This document shows positions 50,537 through 59,854 of a stretch of 64,000 nt of DNA, piece by piece. The notes under the pieces were generated by a model. The model made no database searches, had not been told where the DNA came from, and saw only the letters and a list, made by a program, of their open reading frames with translations. Both the position numbers and the translations under genes were made by a program. Each line of letters begins with the position of its first letter. The stretch's first letter is position 1. Source of the DNA: Erythrobacter sp. NAP1 (lineage in GTDB: Bacteria > Pseudomonadota > Alphaproteobacteria > Sphingomonadales > Sphingomonadaceae); assembly GCF_000152865.1 (NCBI RefSeq), contig NZ_CH672390.1, positions 1,868,474-1,932,473 of the forward strand, written 5' to 3'.

Positions 50537-50878
50537 ATGGCAACGCTAGCCCAGGGATCGGCTAAAGCCACAAAAGGCGCCGCGACAGCGCACGGCGCGC
50601 GTCGCTTCGACACGCCCTGCACGATCACAGTCGAACAGTCGTCGGAGCACTTCCACGCGCATGTAGAACTGCCCGAGGAAATCGTGATGGAGCCGGGCGA
50701 CAAGGTCCGCGTCCACGGCGATCCAATCTCAATTCCGTTCGGAAGCCGCGAAGTGTTTGAACGCACCGCGACAGTCACGCGCGCAGGACCGCTGAAGCGG
50801 CTGCTGACCCGCTGCGCTGCCTATTTCGACTTGGCCGAACTCTACGAAGTCAGCTTCAACGCCGGGAGGATCAAATGA
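50537..50878 (+). CDS. conserved PGC protein of unknown function between puhC and acsF
   Basis: The product is 113 aa, starting three bases after the puhC stop and overlapping acsF by 4 bases, so translationally embedded in the operon. The middle is beta-rich ([40 protein letters not shown]), followed by an amphipathic/basic helix ([27 protein letters not shown]). No membrane helix. Similar small genes occur here in other purple bacteria. Its link to the oxygen-dependent cyclase AcsF by position is suggestive only. Confidence 0.85.
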   Translation: MATLAQGSAKATKGAATAHGARRFDTPCTITVEQSSEHFHAHVELPEEIVMEPGDKVRVHGDPISIPFGSREVFERTATVTRAGPLKRLLTRCAAYFDLAELYEVSFNAGRIK

Positions 50879-51936
50879 ACGCTTACAAGCCCATGACGAG
50901 CGAAGAGGCCATGGCGCTGGCGACCGAAGACACGATGCTCACGCCGCGCTTCTACACGACCGATTTCGACGCGCTCGATGCGATCGACGTATCGCTGGTG
51001 CGCGAGGAATGGGACGCGCTAATCGAGGAGATGATCGGCGATCCCAACAAGCAGCACTTTAAGCATAATGACAGCTTCAAAGGCGTCATCGAAGGCCTCG
51101 AACCCGAACTGCGCAAAGAATTCATGGACTTCCTCGTCAGCTCGATGACCTCTGAGTTTTCGGGCTGCGTCCTTTATGCAGAGATTGCGCGGCGCACGAA
51201 GAACCCCGACGTGAAGCAGCTCTTCAAGCTGCTCGCTCGCGACGAAAGTCGGCACGCGGGCTTCATCAACGAAAGCCTTAAGGATGCCGGCGTCGGGGTC
51301 GATCTGGGCTTTTTGACACGGACCAAGAAGTACACCTTCTTCAAGCCGAAATTCATCTGGTACGCGGTCTATCTGTCCGAAAAGATCGGTTACGCGCGCT
51401 ACATCACGATCTATCGCCACCTCGCCGCGAACCCGCAGCACAAGTTCCACCCGATCTTCGATTGGTTCGAAGAGTGGTGCAACGACGAGTTCCGTCATGG
51501 CGAGGCGTTTGCGATGCTGATGCACGCGGACCCTGACCTGCTCAAGGGCCGCAACAAGCTGTGGATCCGGTTCTTCCTGCTGTCGGTCTACGCCACAATG
51601 TATGTGCGCGATCACAATCGTCCGGTGTTTCACCGTGCGTTGGGCGTCGATCCGACCGAGTATGACTACAAGGTGTTTTCGATCTGCAACCAGATCAGCC
51701 GACAGGTCTTCCCGGTCGAACTGGACATCGATGACCCGACCTTCCGTGCCAACATGGAAGCGCTTCGCCTGGCGGCCCTTCGGATCGAGGAAGGTAAGGC
51801 GCAAGGCGGTCTTGGCGGCTTCGCCAAGCGCGTCAGCGGCATGGCTGGTGCCGGCCTCAACTTTGCAAAGATGTATTTCCACCGCACGAAGCCCAACACG
51901 CTTCCGCAGACGATCAGGCTGCACCCTGCGTGGTAA
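50875..51936 (+). CDS. acsF: Mg-protoporphyrin IX monomethyl ester oxidative cyclase AcsF
   Basis: The product is 353 aa. The two di-iron carboxylate motifs are clear: [20 protein letters not shown] followed by DESRHAG, and [15 protein letters not shown]. The segment [14 protein letters not shown] near the start is typical. It closes isocyclic ring E using O2, which means this organism can make bacteriochlorophyll aerobically; no anaerobic bchE is in the window. Overlaps orf113 and puhE. Confidence 0.96.
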   Translation: MNAYKPMTSEEAMALATEDTMLTPRFYTTDFDALDAIDVSLVREEWDALIEEMIGDPNKQHFKHNDSFKGVIEGLEPELRKEFMDFLVSSMTSEFSGCVLYAEIARRTKNPDVKQLFKLLARDESRHAGFINESLKDAGVGVDLGFLTRTKKYTFFKPKFIWYAVYLSEKIGYARYITIYRHLAANPQHKFHPIFDWFEEWCNDEFRHGEAFAMLMHADPDLLKGRNKLWIRFFLLSVYATMYVRDHNRPVFHRALGVDPTEYDYKVFSICNQISRQVFPVELDIDDPTFRANMEALRLAALRIEEGKAQGGLGGFAKRVSGMAGAGLNFAKMYFHRTKPNTLPQTIRLHPAW

Positions 51937-52769
51937 GCTGGAGCGGCCATATTCTGCCGTTCATCGTAACGGTCGTGATCTGGTTCTTCGCAACCGGGCT
52001 CATCGCCTTTTCCGTGAGCGTTGGTCCTGACAATCGCGGTCGCGCAACTTTCAGGCGCAGCGTTGCATTGGGTGGTGCTGCCGGAATCGCTGGGCTGATC
52101 GCGATCCTGCTGGCCTCAAAAAGCGTGAGCGTTGCCGCAGTCTACGTCTCGTTTGTTGGAGCGCTGCTGGTCTGGGGCTGGCACGAAGTCGGTTTCCTGA
52201 CAGGCGCGGCTGCCGGCCCGCGCAGGTCGGCGTGCCAGCCGGGCGCGCGAGGCATGGACCGGTTCATGCAGGCAAGCGCAACCGTGATCCATCACGAAGT
52301 GGCTCTCGCTCTCACCGCCCTCATGCTGATTACGCTTTCTTGGAATGCGGCGAACCAGATCGGAGCGATGGTTTTCGTGCTGATGTTCGCTCTTCGCCTT
52401 TCGACGAAGGTGAACCTGTTTGTCGGCGTTCCCAACTCGACGACTGAAATGCTCCCCGCTCACCTGAGCTATCTGAAGAGCTATTTCGGTCGCAACCGTA
52501 TGACCTGGCTGCTTGCAGTTTCGGTATCCGCGATCCTAGCGGCTTCGGCCTGGTTTGGCAGCCTTGCGATCGCCGCTCCGCTTGGCAGCGTAGAGATGAC
52601 GGGTGCAAGCCTGCTGACCGCGCTGTGCCTGCTTGGCGTGCTTGAACATCTTTTCCTCGCCCTGCCCTTCAGAGATGGGATGCTGTGGGGGTGGGCATTA
52701 CCGCAGGCCGGGGCACGCTCCGGCTCGCACTCAAACCTTGGCGGCAAGGGGGGCTCTCAGCCGTCATGA
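51930..52769 (+). CDS. puhE: PuhE, integral membrane PGC protein
   Basis: The product is 279 aa from a GTG inside the last codons of acsF. About seven membrane helices; the family core is [22 protein letters not shown], followed by [20 protein letters not shown] and [20 protein letters not shown]. Members (DUF3623 type) sit after acsF or puhC in PGCs and affect bacteriochlorophyll levels, by an unclear mechanism. The stop overlaps an ATG at 52766 in frame with hemA. Confidence 0.92.
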   Translation: MVSWSGHILPFIVTVVIWFFATGLIAFSVSVGPDNRGRATFRRSVALGGAAGIAGLIAILLASKSVSVAAVYVSFVGALLVWGWHEVGFLTGAAAGPRRSACQPGARGMDRFMQASATVIHHEVALALTALMLITLSWNAANQIGAMVFVLMFALRLSTKVNLFVGVPNSTTEMLPAHLSYLKSYFGRNRMTWLLAVSVSAILAASAWFGSLAIAAPLGSVEMTGASLLTALCLLGVLEHLFLALPFRDGMLWGWALPQAGARSGSHSNLGGKGGSQPS

Positions 52770-52807
52770 GCAACGACAACAAGACCATGCAGAACAGGGG
52801 AATTCCC

Positions 52808-54028
52808 ATGAATTTCGAAGCCTATTTCGCGGAGCAGCTCAATGCGGTGCGCGAAGAGGGGCGCTACCGCGTCTTCACCGACATCAAGCGCCATTGCGGC
52901 AAGTTCCCGCACGCGACGCGCTTCGTCGATGACGAGACGCGTGCCGTCACGGTGTGGTGCTCGAACGACTATCTCGGCATGGGCCAGCATCCCAAGGTGA
53001 TCGAAGCGATGCATTCGTGCCTCGATGAATGCGGCGCGGGCGCAGGGGGCACGCGCAATATCTCTGGCACCAATCACTATCACGTCGAGCTCGAAGCTGA
53101 GCTTGCCGATCTGCACGGCAAGGAAAGCGCGCTGCTCTTCACCAGCGGATATGTCTCGAACTGGGCGGGTCTGGGCACCCTTGCCAGCAAGATCCCCGGC
53201 TGTGTGGTGTTCTCCGATGCGCTCAATCACGCGTCGATGATCGAAGGCATCCGCCACTCACGCGCACCTTACAAGATCTGGAAGCACAACGATGTCGAGG
53301 ACCTCGACCGGCACCTGTCCGAATTCGGTCCCGAGGTGCCCAAGCTGGTCGCGTTCGAGAGCGTCTATTCGATGGACGGCGACATCGCACCGATCGCGGA
53401 AATCCTCGACGTTTGCGAAAAGCACGGCGCGATGAGCTACATCGACGAAGTGCACGCTGTGGGCCTTTACGGACCGCGCGGCGGCGGCGTTGCCGAGCGT
53501 GAGGGCCTGATGGATCGCATTACAGTGATCGAGGGCACGCTGGGCAAGGCCTTCGGCGTCATGGGCGGATATATCGCTGCCAGCCGCGACCTTGTCGATT
53601 TCGTGCGTACTTTTGCCAGCGGGTTCATCTTCTCGACCGCGCTCCCGCCTGCTGTTGCAGCCGGCGCGGCGGCAAGCATCCGGCATCTAAAGGATAGCGA
53701 TGCCGAGCGTGAACTCCAGCGTGAGCGGGTCGCGCAGGTCCGCCGACAGCTCGACATTCTGGGAATTCCGCACCTGCCCAATCCCAGCCACATCATTCCG
53801 GTGATGGTTGGCGATGCGAAGAAGTGCAAAATGATCAGCGACTGGCTGATGGACAATCACGGCATCTATGTGCAGCCGATCAATTATCCCACCGTTCCGG
53901 TCGGGACCGAGCGACTGCGCCTCACGCCCTCACCTGTCCATGACGATGGCGATATAACTCGGCTGACAGAGGCGCTGAGCGAAATCTGGTCGCAGTGTGA
54001 GCTTGCTCGCGGCGCTATCGCTGCCTGA
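52808..54028 (+). CDS. hemA: 5-aminolevulinate synthase
   Basis: The product is 406 aa from the ATG at 52808 (AGGGGA upstream, [20 protein letters not shown]). An in-frame ATG at 52766, overlapping the puhE stop, would add 14 residues. PLP enzyme of the alpha-oxoamine synthase family: Lys247 ([14 protein letters not shown]) binds PLP, with Asp213 (YIDEVHAVG) and the glycine-rich [12 protein letters not shown]. It makes ALA from glycine and succinyl-CoA, the first step to haem and bacteriochlorophyll. Last gene of the operon. Confidence 0.96.
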   Translation: MNFEAYFAEQLNAVREEGRYRVFTDIKRHCGKFPHATRFVDDETRAVTVWCSNDYLGMGQHPKVIEAMHSCLDECGAGAGGTRNISGTNHYHVELEAELADLHGKESALLFTSGYVSNWAGLGTLASKIPGCVVFSDALNHASMIEGIRHSRAPYKIWKHNDVEDLDRHLSEFGPEVPKLVAFESVYSMDGDIAPIAEILDVCEKHGAMSYIDEVHAVGLYGPRGGGVAEREGLMDRITVIEGTLGKAFGVMGGYIAASRDLVDFVRTFASGFIFSTALPPAVAAGAAASIRHLKDSDAERELQRERVAQVRRQLDILGIPHLPNPSHIIPVMVGDAKKCKMISDWLMDNHGIYVQPINYPTVPVGTERLRLTPSPVHDDGDITRLTEALSEIWSQCELARGAIAA

Positions 54029-54093
54029 GAGCCTGAGCGGACAGATTGAGGCCGGGCCCTTCCCCCCAAACCTATCCGGGCCTGGGCCAAAAG

Positions 54094-54135
54094 AAAGGGC
54101 GGCGTAGTATCCCACGCCGCCCTTTCCTTTTTTGT
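54094..54135 (+). terminator. Rho-independent terminator after hemA
   Basis: A perfect 12-bp stem (AAAGGGCGGCGT / ACGCCGCCCTTT) with an 8-base loop is followed by CCTTTTTTG. The bases on the left are A-rich, so it can also end transcripts of the convergent cytochrome gene. Confidence 0.93.
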
Positions 54136-54165
54136 GTGACCGGGATCCCGGTCAAAGCTTTCAGC

Positions 54166-54639
54166 TTATTCGTCTGTCGCGTCGAGATAAGCGATGACGT
54201 CAGCGCGGTCCTGCGGGTCCTTGAGCCCCGGGAAGGCCATACGGGTGCCAGGCATGTATTCACGCGGTGCTTCGAGATATTCGAACATCACTTCGGGGGT
54301 CCACGTGATGCCGCTGTTCGCGTTGGCGTCCGAATAGTTGAAGCCTTCGATCGAGCCAGCTTCGCGGCCAATCACGCCGTATAGCGACGGCCCAACGCCG
54401 TTCTTGCCTTCTTCAACGAGGTGGCAGGTGCGGCACTGTGCGAAGACGGTTTCACCAGCAGACGCATCGCCGGTGAGGTCAGCGAAGGCGACGTCCATCG
54501 GGACTTCTTCTTCAGCGGGTTCTTCGACCTCGGCCACTTCTTCGGCGTCGGCAGGTTCTTCATTTGCGGGGGCGCCGCCACAAGCGGCCAGTGCGAGCAT
54601 GCCGGGTACAGCGACAGCGCTCATAACAATCTTACGCAT
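54166..54639 (-). CDS. lipoprotein cytochrome c (c2-like haem domain)
   Basis: The product is 157 aa. The signal sequence ends in a lipobox with Cys20 (LALAAC). An acidic Glu/Ala/Pro linker spans residues 26-47. The haem-binding CRTCH is at residues 69-73 and the distal Met is expected at 134 (PGTRMAFPG), the mitochondrial/c2 class I layout. A tethered c2-like cytochrome could reduce the photooxidised reaction centre, which here lacks PufC; it could equally serve respiration. AGAGGGAA precedes the ATG. Confidence 0.92.
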   Translation of the reverse strand: MRKIVMSAVAVPGMLALAACGGAPANEEPADAEEVAEVEEPAEEEVPMDVAFADLTGDASAGETVFAQCRTCHLVEEGKNGVGPSLYGVIGREAGSIEGFNYSDANANSGITWTPEVMFEYLEAPREYMPGTRMAFPGLKDPQDRADVIAYLDATDE

Positions 54640-54927
54640 AGGATCTAATTCCCTCTTACTTATTCACACGGCCCCCCTGATGGAGAGCGCCTGCGAACCG
54701 TCCAAATTGATCCCGACCCCTGTGTAGAAGCCAAGGTCCGGATTTTCAACACCGTCGCATCCCGGCAGTAGCACGGGTTCACGGGATATCGATGCAAACC
54801 AACAACGACCTGCCTGGCGATTGGTTTCCGATTCCTCGGAAAAAACCCCGCTTGGAAACTCACCCCTTCCAACCGGACACGTAGCGAATGGATTGCCAAT
54901 CGACATACGAACGCTAAAGACACGCGG
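54640..54927. other. 288-base divergent intergenic region, no supported gene
   Basis: The region separates the leftward cytochrome gene from the rightward membrane protein. A leftward 87-codon reading frame exists (54660-54923) but it has no ribosome-binding site or plausible protein character. Promoters for both flanking genes are expected here; none stands out by sequence. Confidence 0.4.
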
Positions 54928-55731
54928 ATGAAAAACTTATCGTGGCATTCGAAGCTTGTCCTCGCCCTGATCGTGTTCCTGCCGATCTACTTCATGATCG
55001 CAGCGCTGGGCACAAAAGTCGGCCTGTGGGGCTGGGTGACAGGTCTGGTCAGCATGACTTTCACTGCAGGTCCGATCCTGCTCGGCATCGTGGCCGTGAT
55101 TGCACTGATCTCGCTCATCATCGGCCTCGTCAAAAAGCCGCGCAGCAAGGTGACCATCGGCATCGCTTTGGTGGGCATCGTGCTCCCGGCGCTGATGTTC
55201 ACGAGTTTCATGTCGGCGCGTTCGACGGCGGGCGAGAATCCGATTCACGATGTTGCCACCGACACCGCTGATCCTCCGGCTTTCTCGGCTGAGACCATGG
55301 CCGTGCGCGAGGAAAGCGGCGCCAATCCGCTGAGCGACTATCAGACGCCGCTGAGCGAGATCGAGATGTATGCAGGCGCCGCACCAGAGCTTGCCATCAA
55401 AAGCCACGCGCAGATCATCAACGACACTTACGCTGACCTGTCCCCGCTCCCGCTAGGCGGTGCAAGCAGGGCAGACGCTGTTGCTGCAGTCGCCGCCGCG
55501 ATGGGCAATATGGGCTTCGTCGACATCCGCTCCGATGTCGAACAGGGCCGCGTTGAGGGCGTTGCCGAGACCTTCTGGTACGGCTTCAAGGACGATGTTG
55601 TCGCCCGCGTAGGCGAGAGCGAGATCGACTTCCGCTCGGTAAGCCGCGTGGGACGCAGCGATTTGGGCGCCAATGCCAAGCGTATCGCGGAGCTTCGAGG
55701 CCGCGTCGCCGAACAGATCGGCCAGCGCTAA
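54928..55731 (+). CDS. membrane protein with DUF1499-like C-terminal domain
   Basis: The product is 267 aa. Three membrane helices at the N-terminus (LALIVFLPIYFMIAALG; GPILLGIVAVIALISLIIG; VTIGIALVGIVLPALMF), then a soluble domain of about 140 residues. NPLSDYQTPLSEIEMY through the end, with GRVEGVAETFWYGFKDDVVARV and VDIRSDVEQ, resembles DUF1499 proteins, whose function is unknown. It converges on the phosphatidyltransferase gene 7 bases away. Confidence 0.8.
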   Translation: MKNLSWHSKLVLALIVFLPIYFMIAALGTKVGLWGWVTGLVSMTFTAGPILLGIVAVIALISLIIGLVKKPRSKVTIGIALVGIVLPALMFTSFMSARSTAGENPIHDVATDTADPPAFSAETMAVREESGANPLSDYQTPLSEIEMYAGAAPELAIKSHAQIINDTYADLSPLPLGGASRADAVAAVAAAMGNMGFVDIRSDVEQGRVEGVAETFWYGFKDDVVARVGESEIDFRSVSRVGRSDLGANAKRIAELRGRVAEQIGQR

Positions 55732-55738
55732 ATCCTGC

Positions 55739-56341
55739 CTACCTGAATTGCGCGGCGGCCATTGCGCTGCGCTGAAAGACCGTGAGCACGCACAAGGCCG
55801 CGTAGCCATAAGCGATCGCGCCGAACCATGCGGGAAACAGGCACATCGCAACGAAGACCGCGATTGTTTCTGTCCCCTCGGCAAGGCCTGTTGAATAGAA
55901 GAAGCTCTTCTTTCCATGCGCCTGCGTTTCCTCGCCGCGCTCAGCGGCAATCACGGCGAACGCGAGAAAGCTGACCCCCGTCAGGACGAAACTGGCGACA
56001 AGGACTAGGGCGGGGAGCGTGTGCTCGGGCGCCATGACGCCGAAGCCGAGCGGGATCGATACGTAGAAGGCAAAGTCTGCGACGATATCGAAATAGCCGC
56101 CCAGTGGGGTCGGGGCGGTGGCGCGAGCGACCGCGCCGTCCAGCCCGTCGAGCAGGCGGTTAGCGATGATGAGCGCAAGGCCAATCGCGACCTCGCCAAA
56201 TCCAATTGCAATCGCACCACCCAACCCCAACGCGAGTCCCGTGAACGTAAGAAGATTGGCCGTCACGCCCATCCGCGCCAGCGCTCGCCCTGCCCTGTTG
56301 AGTGGTGGGTCGATGATCGGGCGCAGCTTTGCATCGAGCAT
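55739..56341 (-). CDS. CDP-alcohol phosphatidyltransferase
   Basis: The product is 200 aa with about six membrane helices. The complete CDP-alcohol phosphotransferase signature is present near residue 66 (DGAVAR, eight residues, GGYFDIVAD), supplying the metal-binding aspartates. It would transfer a phosphatidyl or similar group from CDP-activated lipid to an alcohol. The acceptor is unknown. It starts four bases after the transporter stop and is probably co-transcribed with it. Confidence 0.9.
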   Translation of the reverse strand: MLDAKLRPIIDPPLNRAGRALARMGVTANLLTFTGLALGLGGAIAIGFGEVAIGLALIIANRLLDGLDGAVARATAPTPLGGYFDIVADFAFYVSIPLGFGVMAPEHTLPALVLVASFVLTGVSFLAFAVIAAERGEETQAHGKKSFFYSTGLAEGTETIAVFVAMCLFPAWFGAIAYGYAALCVLTVFQRSAMAAAQFR

Positions 56342-56345
56342 CGCG

Positions 56346-57623
56346 TCAGGCTCCGAATGTCACGAGGCCGATCCATGCACCCGTCATAGCCGTGGCGATG
56401 TTGCCCGCGATCCAGCTTTTCATGCCAAGACCTGCCGCTTCCGCACGGCGCTCTGGGCACAGGGTTCCGATGGTCGAGACTAGCAAGCCGACGCTCGCGA
56501 GGTTTGCGACCCCGCACAAGGCATAGGTGACGATCAGAAGGCTGCGCTCTCCGAATGTGTCCTGCGGCAAGGCTGCAAGCTCAAGGTAAGCGACATATTC
56601 GTTGAGGATCGCCTTGGTGCCCATCAATCCGCCCGCCGCCTGCGCTTCGGCCCACGGCACCCCGATAAGCCACATGAAGGGTGAAAAGAGCCATCCGAAT
56701 ACGCGCTTCAAAGTGATCGGTTCATCACCGACAAGCGGGAGGAGAGCGAGCACCTGGTCGGTAAGCGACACGAGCGCGAAGATCACGATGATGACCGCGA
56801 TGACCGCCAAGAACAGCTGCATCCCGTCCATCGTGCCTTTGACGATCGCGTCGATGGAGCTTTCATATCTTAGCCCCGGCTCGTCCTCGTCGGCGTCGGT
56901 CGCAGCATCCTCCGGGTTGCCCGGCACCATCAGCTTCGCGATCAGGAGCGCGGCGGGCAGCGAAACGAGCGACGCCGAGATCATGTGCCCCACCGCATCG
57001 GGCACGGTCTGGCGAAGCGTTGTCGCGTAGAGGATCAGGATCGCGCCCGAAATCGTCGCCATCGCGAGCACCATGATCTGGAACAGCTCGGCGCGGCTGA
57101 CTCTGGCGAAATAGGCGCGAACCGCGAGCGGGCTTTCGACAACGCCGAGAAACATGTTCGCCCCGCCCGACAACCCGACAACGCCGCTAACCCCAAGGCT
57201 TCGCCGCAAGAGGAAAGACAGCCCGTTAACCAGCCAGCGCAATACGCCCCAATGCCACAGCAGCGCGGCTAGCGCGGAGAACACGATCACCAGCGGCAGG
57301 ATCTGGAATGCGATGATGAGCGGCGGCTGCGCGCCCTCTTTCAACTCGAACGGCAGGTCCGCCCCGCCGAGATATCCGAACATGTAGGATGATCCATCGA
57401 GCGTCGCGCGTTCGATAGCCGCAACGCCTTCATTGGCGAGCGTCACTAGGTCCCAAACGAACGGCACGCGCACGATCAACAGCGCCAGCGCAGCCTGGAG
57501 GCCCAGCGCGCCCAATATCCAGCGCCAGCCGGGACGCGCCGCGCGATCCTCGCTCACCGCCCAGGCCAGTGCGAGCAGCGCCGCAATGCCGATTATTCCG
57601 CGAAACTGATCGAAATATTCCAA
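56346..57623 (-). CDS. concentrative nucleoside transporter (NupC/CNT family)
   Basis: The product is 425 aa with about ten membrane segments. The CNT core motifs are GLSGGANMFLGVVESPLAVR and, near the C-terminus, GTKAILNEYVAYLELAAL and YALCGVANLASVGLLV. It imports nucleosides by ion-coupled symport. It overlaps no other gene and lies just downstream of the flavoprotein gene on the same strand. Confidence 0.93.
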   Translation of the reverse strand: MEYFDQFRGIIGIAALLALAWAVSEDRAARPGWRWILGALGLQAALALLIVRVPFVWDLVTLANEGVAAIERATLDGSSYMFGYLGGADLPFELKEGAQPPLIIAFQILPLVIVFSALAALLWHWGVLRWLVNGLSFLLRRSLGVSGVVGLSGGANMFLGVVESPLAVRAYFARVSRAELFQIMVLAMATISGAILILYATTLRQTVPDAVGHMISASLVSLPAALLIAKLMVPGNPEDAATDADEDEPGLRYESSIDAIVKGTMDGMQLFLAVIAVIIVIFALVSLTDQVLALLPLVGDEPITLKRVFGWLFSPFMWLIGVPWAEAQAAGGLMGTKAILNEYVAYLELAALPQDTFGERSLLIVTYALCGVANLASVGLLVSTIGTLCPERRAEAAGLGMKSWIAGNIATAMTGAWIGLVTFGA

Positions 57624-57661
57624 AAAGCGATCCCCTTGAGCGCTGCCTCTCTAGGCCTGCC

Positions 57662-59800
57662 TCACCCGCGTCGCCAGCCGTGATACTTTTCGACCCATTC
57701 GAGAAGCTTTTCAGGCTTGTTTGCTTTCTTCCAGTTGCCGGCAGCAAATTTGTTTGCCTCCGCCATGGTTGGGTAGGGATGGATCGTACCCAGAATCTTG
57801 TTGAGCCCCAGCTTGTGCTTCATCGCCAGCGTGTACTCGGCGAGCAACTCCCCTGCGTGGCTGCCGACGATTGTTGCGCCAAGGATCGTGTCCTTGCCAG
57901 GAGGGGTCAGAACCTTGACGAAGCCCTTGGTCTCGCTTTCGGCAATCGCGCGGTCGAGGTCGTCTAGGCCGTATGTCGTCACTTCGAACTCAATGCCCTC
58001 ATCGCGCGCTTCGGTTTCGTTGAGGCCAACGCGGGCGATCTCGGGATCGGTGAAGGTCACGGCCGGGATGACGCGGTAATCGGCCTTGAACTTCTTGAAC
58101 TGGCCGAAGAGCGCGTTGACGCTCGCATACCAGGCCTGATGGCTGGCAGTGTGGGTGAACTGATACGGGCCCGCGACGTCGCCGGCGGCGAAGATATTGG
58201 GGAATTTGGTCGCGAGAAACTCATCGGTATTTACGGTCTTGTCCGTGTCTACGCCGAGTTTCTCTAGTCCAAAGCCCTTGAGCCGCGCCTTGCGCCCAAC
58301 CGCGAGGATGAGCGCGTCATAAGGGATGTCGACTGAGCCTTCCGGGCCTTCAGCTGTAAGCACTTTGTCAGCCAGACGAACCGCCTTGTGCCCTGTCAGC
58401 ACTTTCACGCCGGACGCTTCGAGCGACGACTTTGCAATTTCGGCAACGTCCTCGTCTTCACGGCCAAGCAGTTGCTCGCCCATCTCGACCTGGGTGACTT
58501 GCGACCCGAGCCGAGAGAGAGCCTGGCTTATCTCGCAGCCAATTGGGCCACCGCCAAGCACCGCGACACGCGCTGGCGCTTTGTCCATCTGCGAGAACGC
58601 ATCCCACATCGTCTCACTCGTGAGATAACCAGAACTTTCAACGCCCTCGATCGGCGGAACCACCGGCTCAGCGCCGCTGGCGATAACGATGCTTCGTGTA
58701 GTCAGGCGCTGCGTACCGCCGTCATTCAGCGCGATTTCGACCGTCCAGGGATCAATGATCGTTGCGTAGCCCTTGATGACATCCACACCCAGGCCTTCAT
58801 AGCGCTCGACGCTGTCATGCGGCTCAATCGTCTTGATAATCTCCATCACGCGCGCAATCGTCTGGCGGAATGGCACTTCGGGTTTGACCGGTGTGATGCC
58901 GTATCGGTCCGCATGCTCCATCATGGCAGCGACCTTCGCACTCTTGATCAAGGCCTTGGAGGGGACGCAGCCGGTATTGAGACAATCGCCGCCCATTTCG
59001 TTCGCTTCGACGAGTGTGACCTTCGCCTTGACGGTTGCGGCGATGTAGGCGCTTACAAGGCCAGCCGATCCCGCGCCGATCACCACCATGTTTCGGTCGA
59101 AGCTCTTGGGCTTGGTGTAGCCTGCATAGACCTTGCGCCGCTTCATCAGGCCGATGATCCCCTTGGCAATCCAGGGCACGATGCCGAGCAGCACGAAGGA
59201 GCCGATGACCGCAGGCGACGCGATCCCCGAAAGGCTGTCGATCTGCGCCAGCTGCGTGCCTGCGTTGACGTAGACGATTGTACCCAGCAGCATCCCAGCC
59301 TGACTGACCCAGGCAAAGGTCCAGGTCTTGATCCGGGTCAGCCCCATGACGAGGTTCACCACGAAGAACGGGAACAAGGGGATCATGCGGATCGTGAAGA
59401 GGTAGAACGCGCCGTCGCGCTCAAGCCCGTTGTTGATGGCCTTCAGCCGCTCCCCGAACTTGCTCTCGATCGTATCGCGCAGGACATAGCGCGACGACAA
59501 GAAAGCAAGCGTTGCGCCGAGCGTCGATGCAAAAGAGACGAGGATGGTGCCCGTCACCAGTCCGAACAGCGCGCCCGCTGCCAGCGTCATGATCGCAGCG
59601 CCCGGAAGCGAGGCCGCCGTCACCGCTACATAAGCGGCGAAGAACACGCCGAGCACAAGCGCAGGGTTCTCATCATAGAACGCACTTGCATCGTCCGAGA
59701 CCTGCTTGATCCCGTCTAGCGTGAGATACGCCCCCAGGTCGAAGAAGAAGTACGCGGCGATGAGCGCAGCCAACGCGGCAAGGATTACGATCTTTTTCAT
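57662..59800 (-). CDS. TVP38/TMEM64 membrane domain fused to mercuric-reductase-like flavoprotein
   Basis: The product is 712 aa from the ATG at 59800 (AAAGGGG upstream). Residues 1 to about 225 carry several membrane helices with the SNARE-associated/VTT pattern (AASLPGAAIMTLAAGALFG; FTIRMIPLFPFFVVNLVMGL). Residues about 240-712 are a pyridine nucleotide-disulphide oxidoreductase: FAD motif VVIGAGSAGLVSAYIAATVK, redox pair GGDCLNTGCVPSKAL, NAD motif VAVLGGGPIGCEISQALSRL and a C-terminal dimerisation domain. No mercury-binding C-terminal cysteine pair is seen, so Hg reduction is unlikely. Substrate unknown. Confidence 0.92.
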   Translation of the reverse strand: MKKIVILAALAALIAAYFFFDLGAYLTLDGIKQVSDDASAFYDENPALVLGVFFAAYVAVTAASLPGAAIMTLAAGALFGLVTGTILVSFASTLGATLAFLSSRYVLRDTIESKFGERLKAINNGLERDGAFYLFTIRMIPLFPFFVVNLVMGLTRIKTWTFAWVSQAGMLLGTIVYVNAGTQLAQIDSLSGIASPAVIGSFVLLGIVPWIAKGIIGLMKRRKVYAGYTKPKSFDRNMVVIGAGSAGLVSAYIAATVKAKVTLVEANEMGGDCLNTGCVPSKALIKSAKVAAMMEHADRYGITPVKPEVPFRQTIARVMEIIKTIEPHDSVERYEGLGVDVIKGYATIIDPWTVEIALNDGGTQRLTTRSIVIASGAEPVVPPIEGVESSGYLTSETMWDAFSQMDKAPARVAVLGGGPIGCEISQALSRLGSQVTQVEMGEQLLGREDEDVAEIAKSSLEASGVKVLTGHKAVRLADKVLTAEGPEGSVDIPYDALILAVGRKARLKGFGLEKLGVDTDKTVNTDEFLATKFPNIFAAGDVAGPYQFTHTASHQAWYASVNALFGQFKKFKADYRVIPAVTFTDPEIARVGLNETEARDEGIEFEVTTYGLDDLDRAIAESETKGFVKVLTPPGKDTILGATIVGSHAGELLAEYTLAMKHKLGLNKILGTIHPYPTMAEANKFAAGNWKKANKPEKLLEWVEKYHGWRRG

Positions 59801-59854
59801 GTGTGCCCCTTTGTACGACCCTTCTTCGCGCGCCTTGGCCAATTTGTTACGGCT

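Noticed and set aside
54660-54923. 87-codon leftward frame between the cytochrome and DUF1499-like genes
   Set aside because: No ribosome-binding site, no sensible protein features, and it fills a divergent promoter region.
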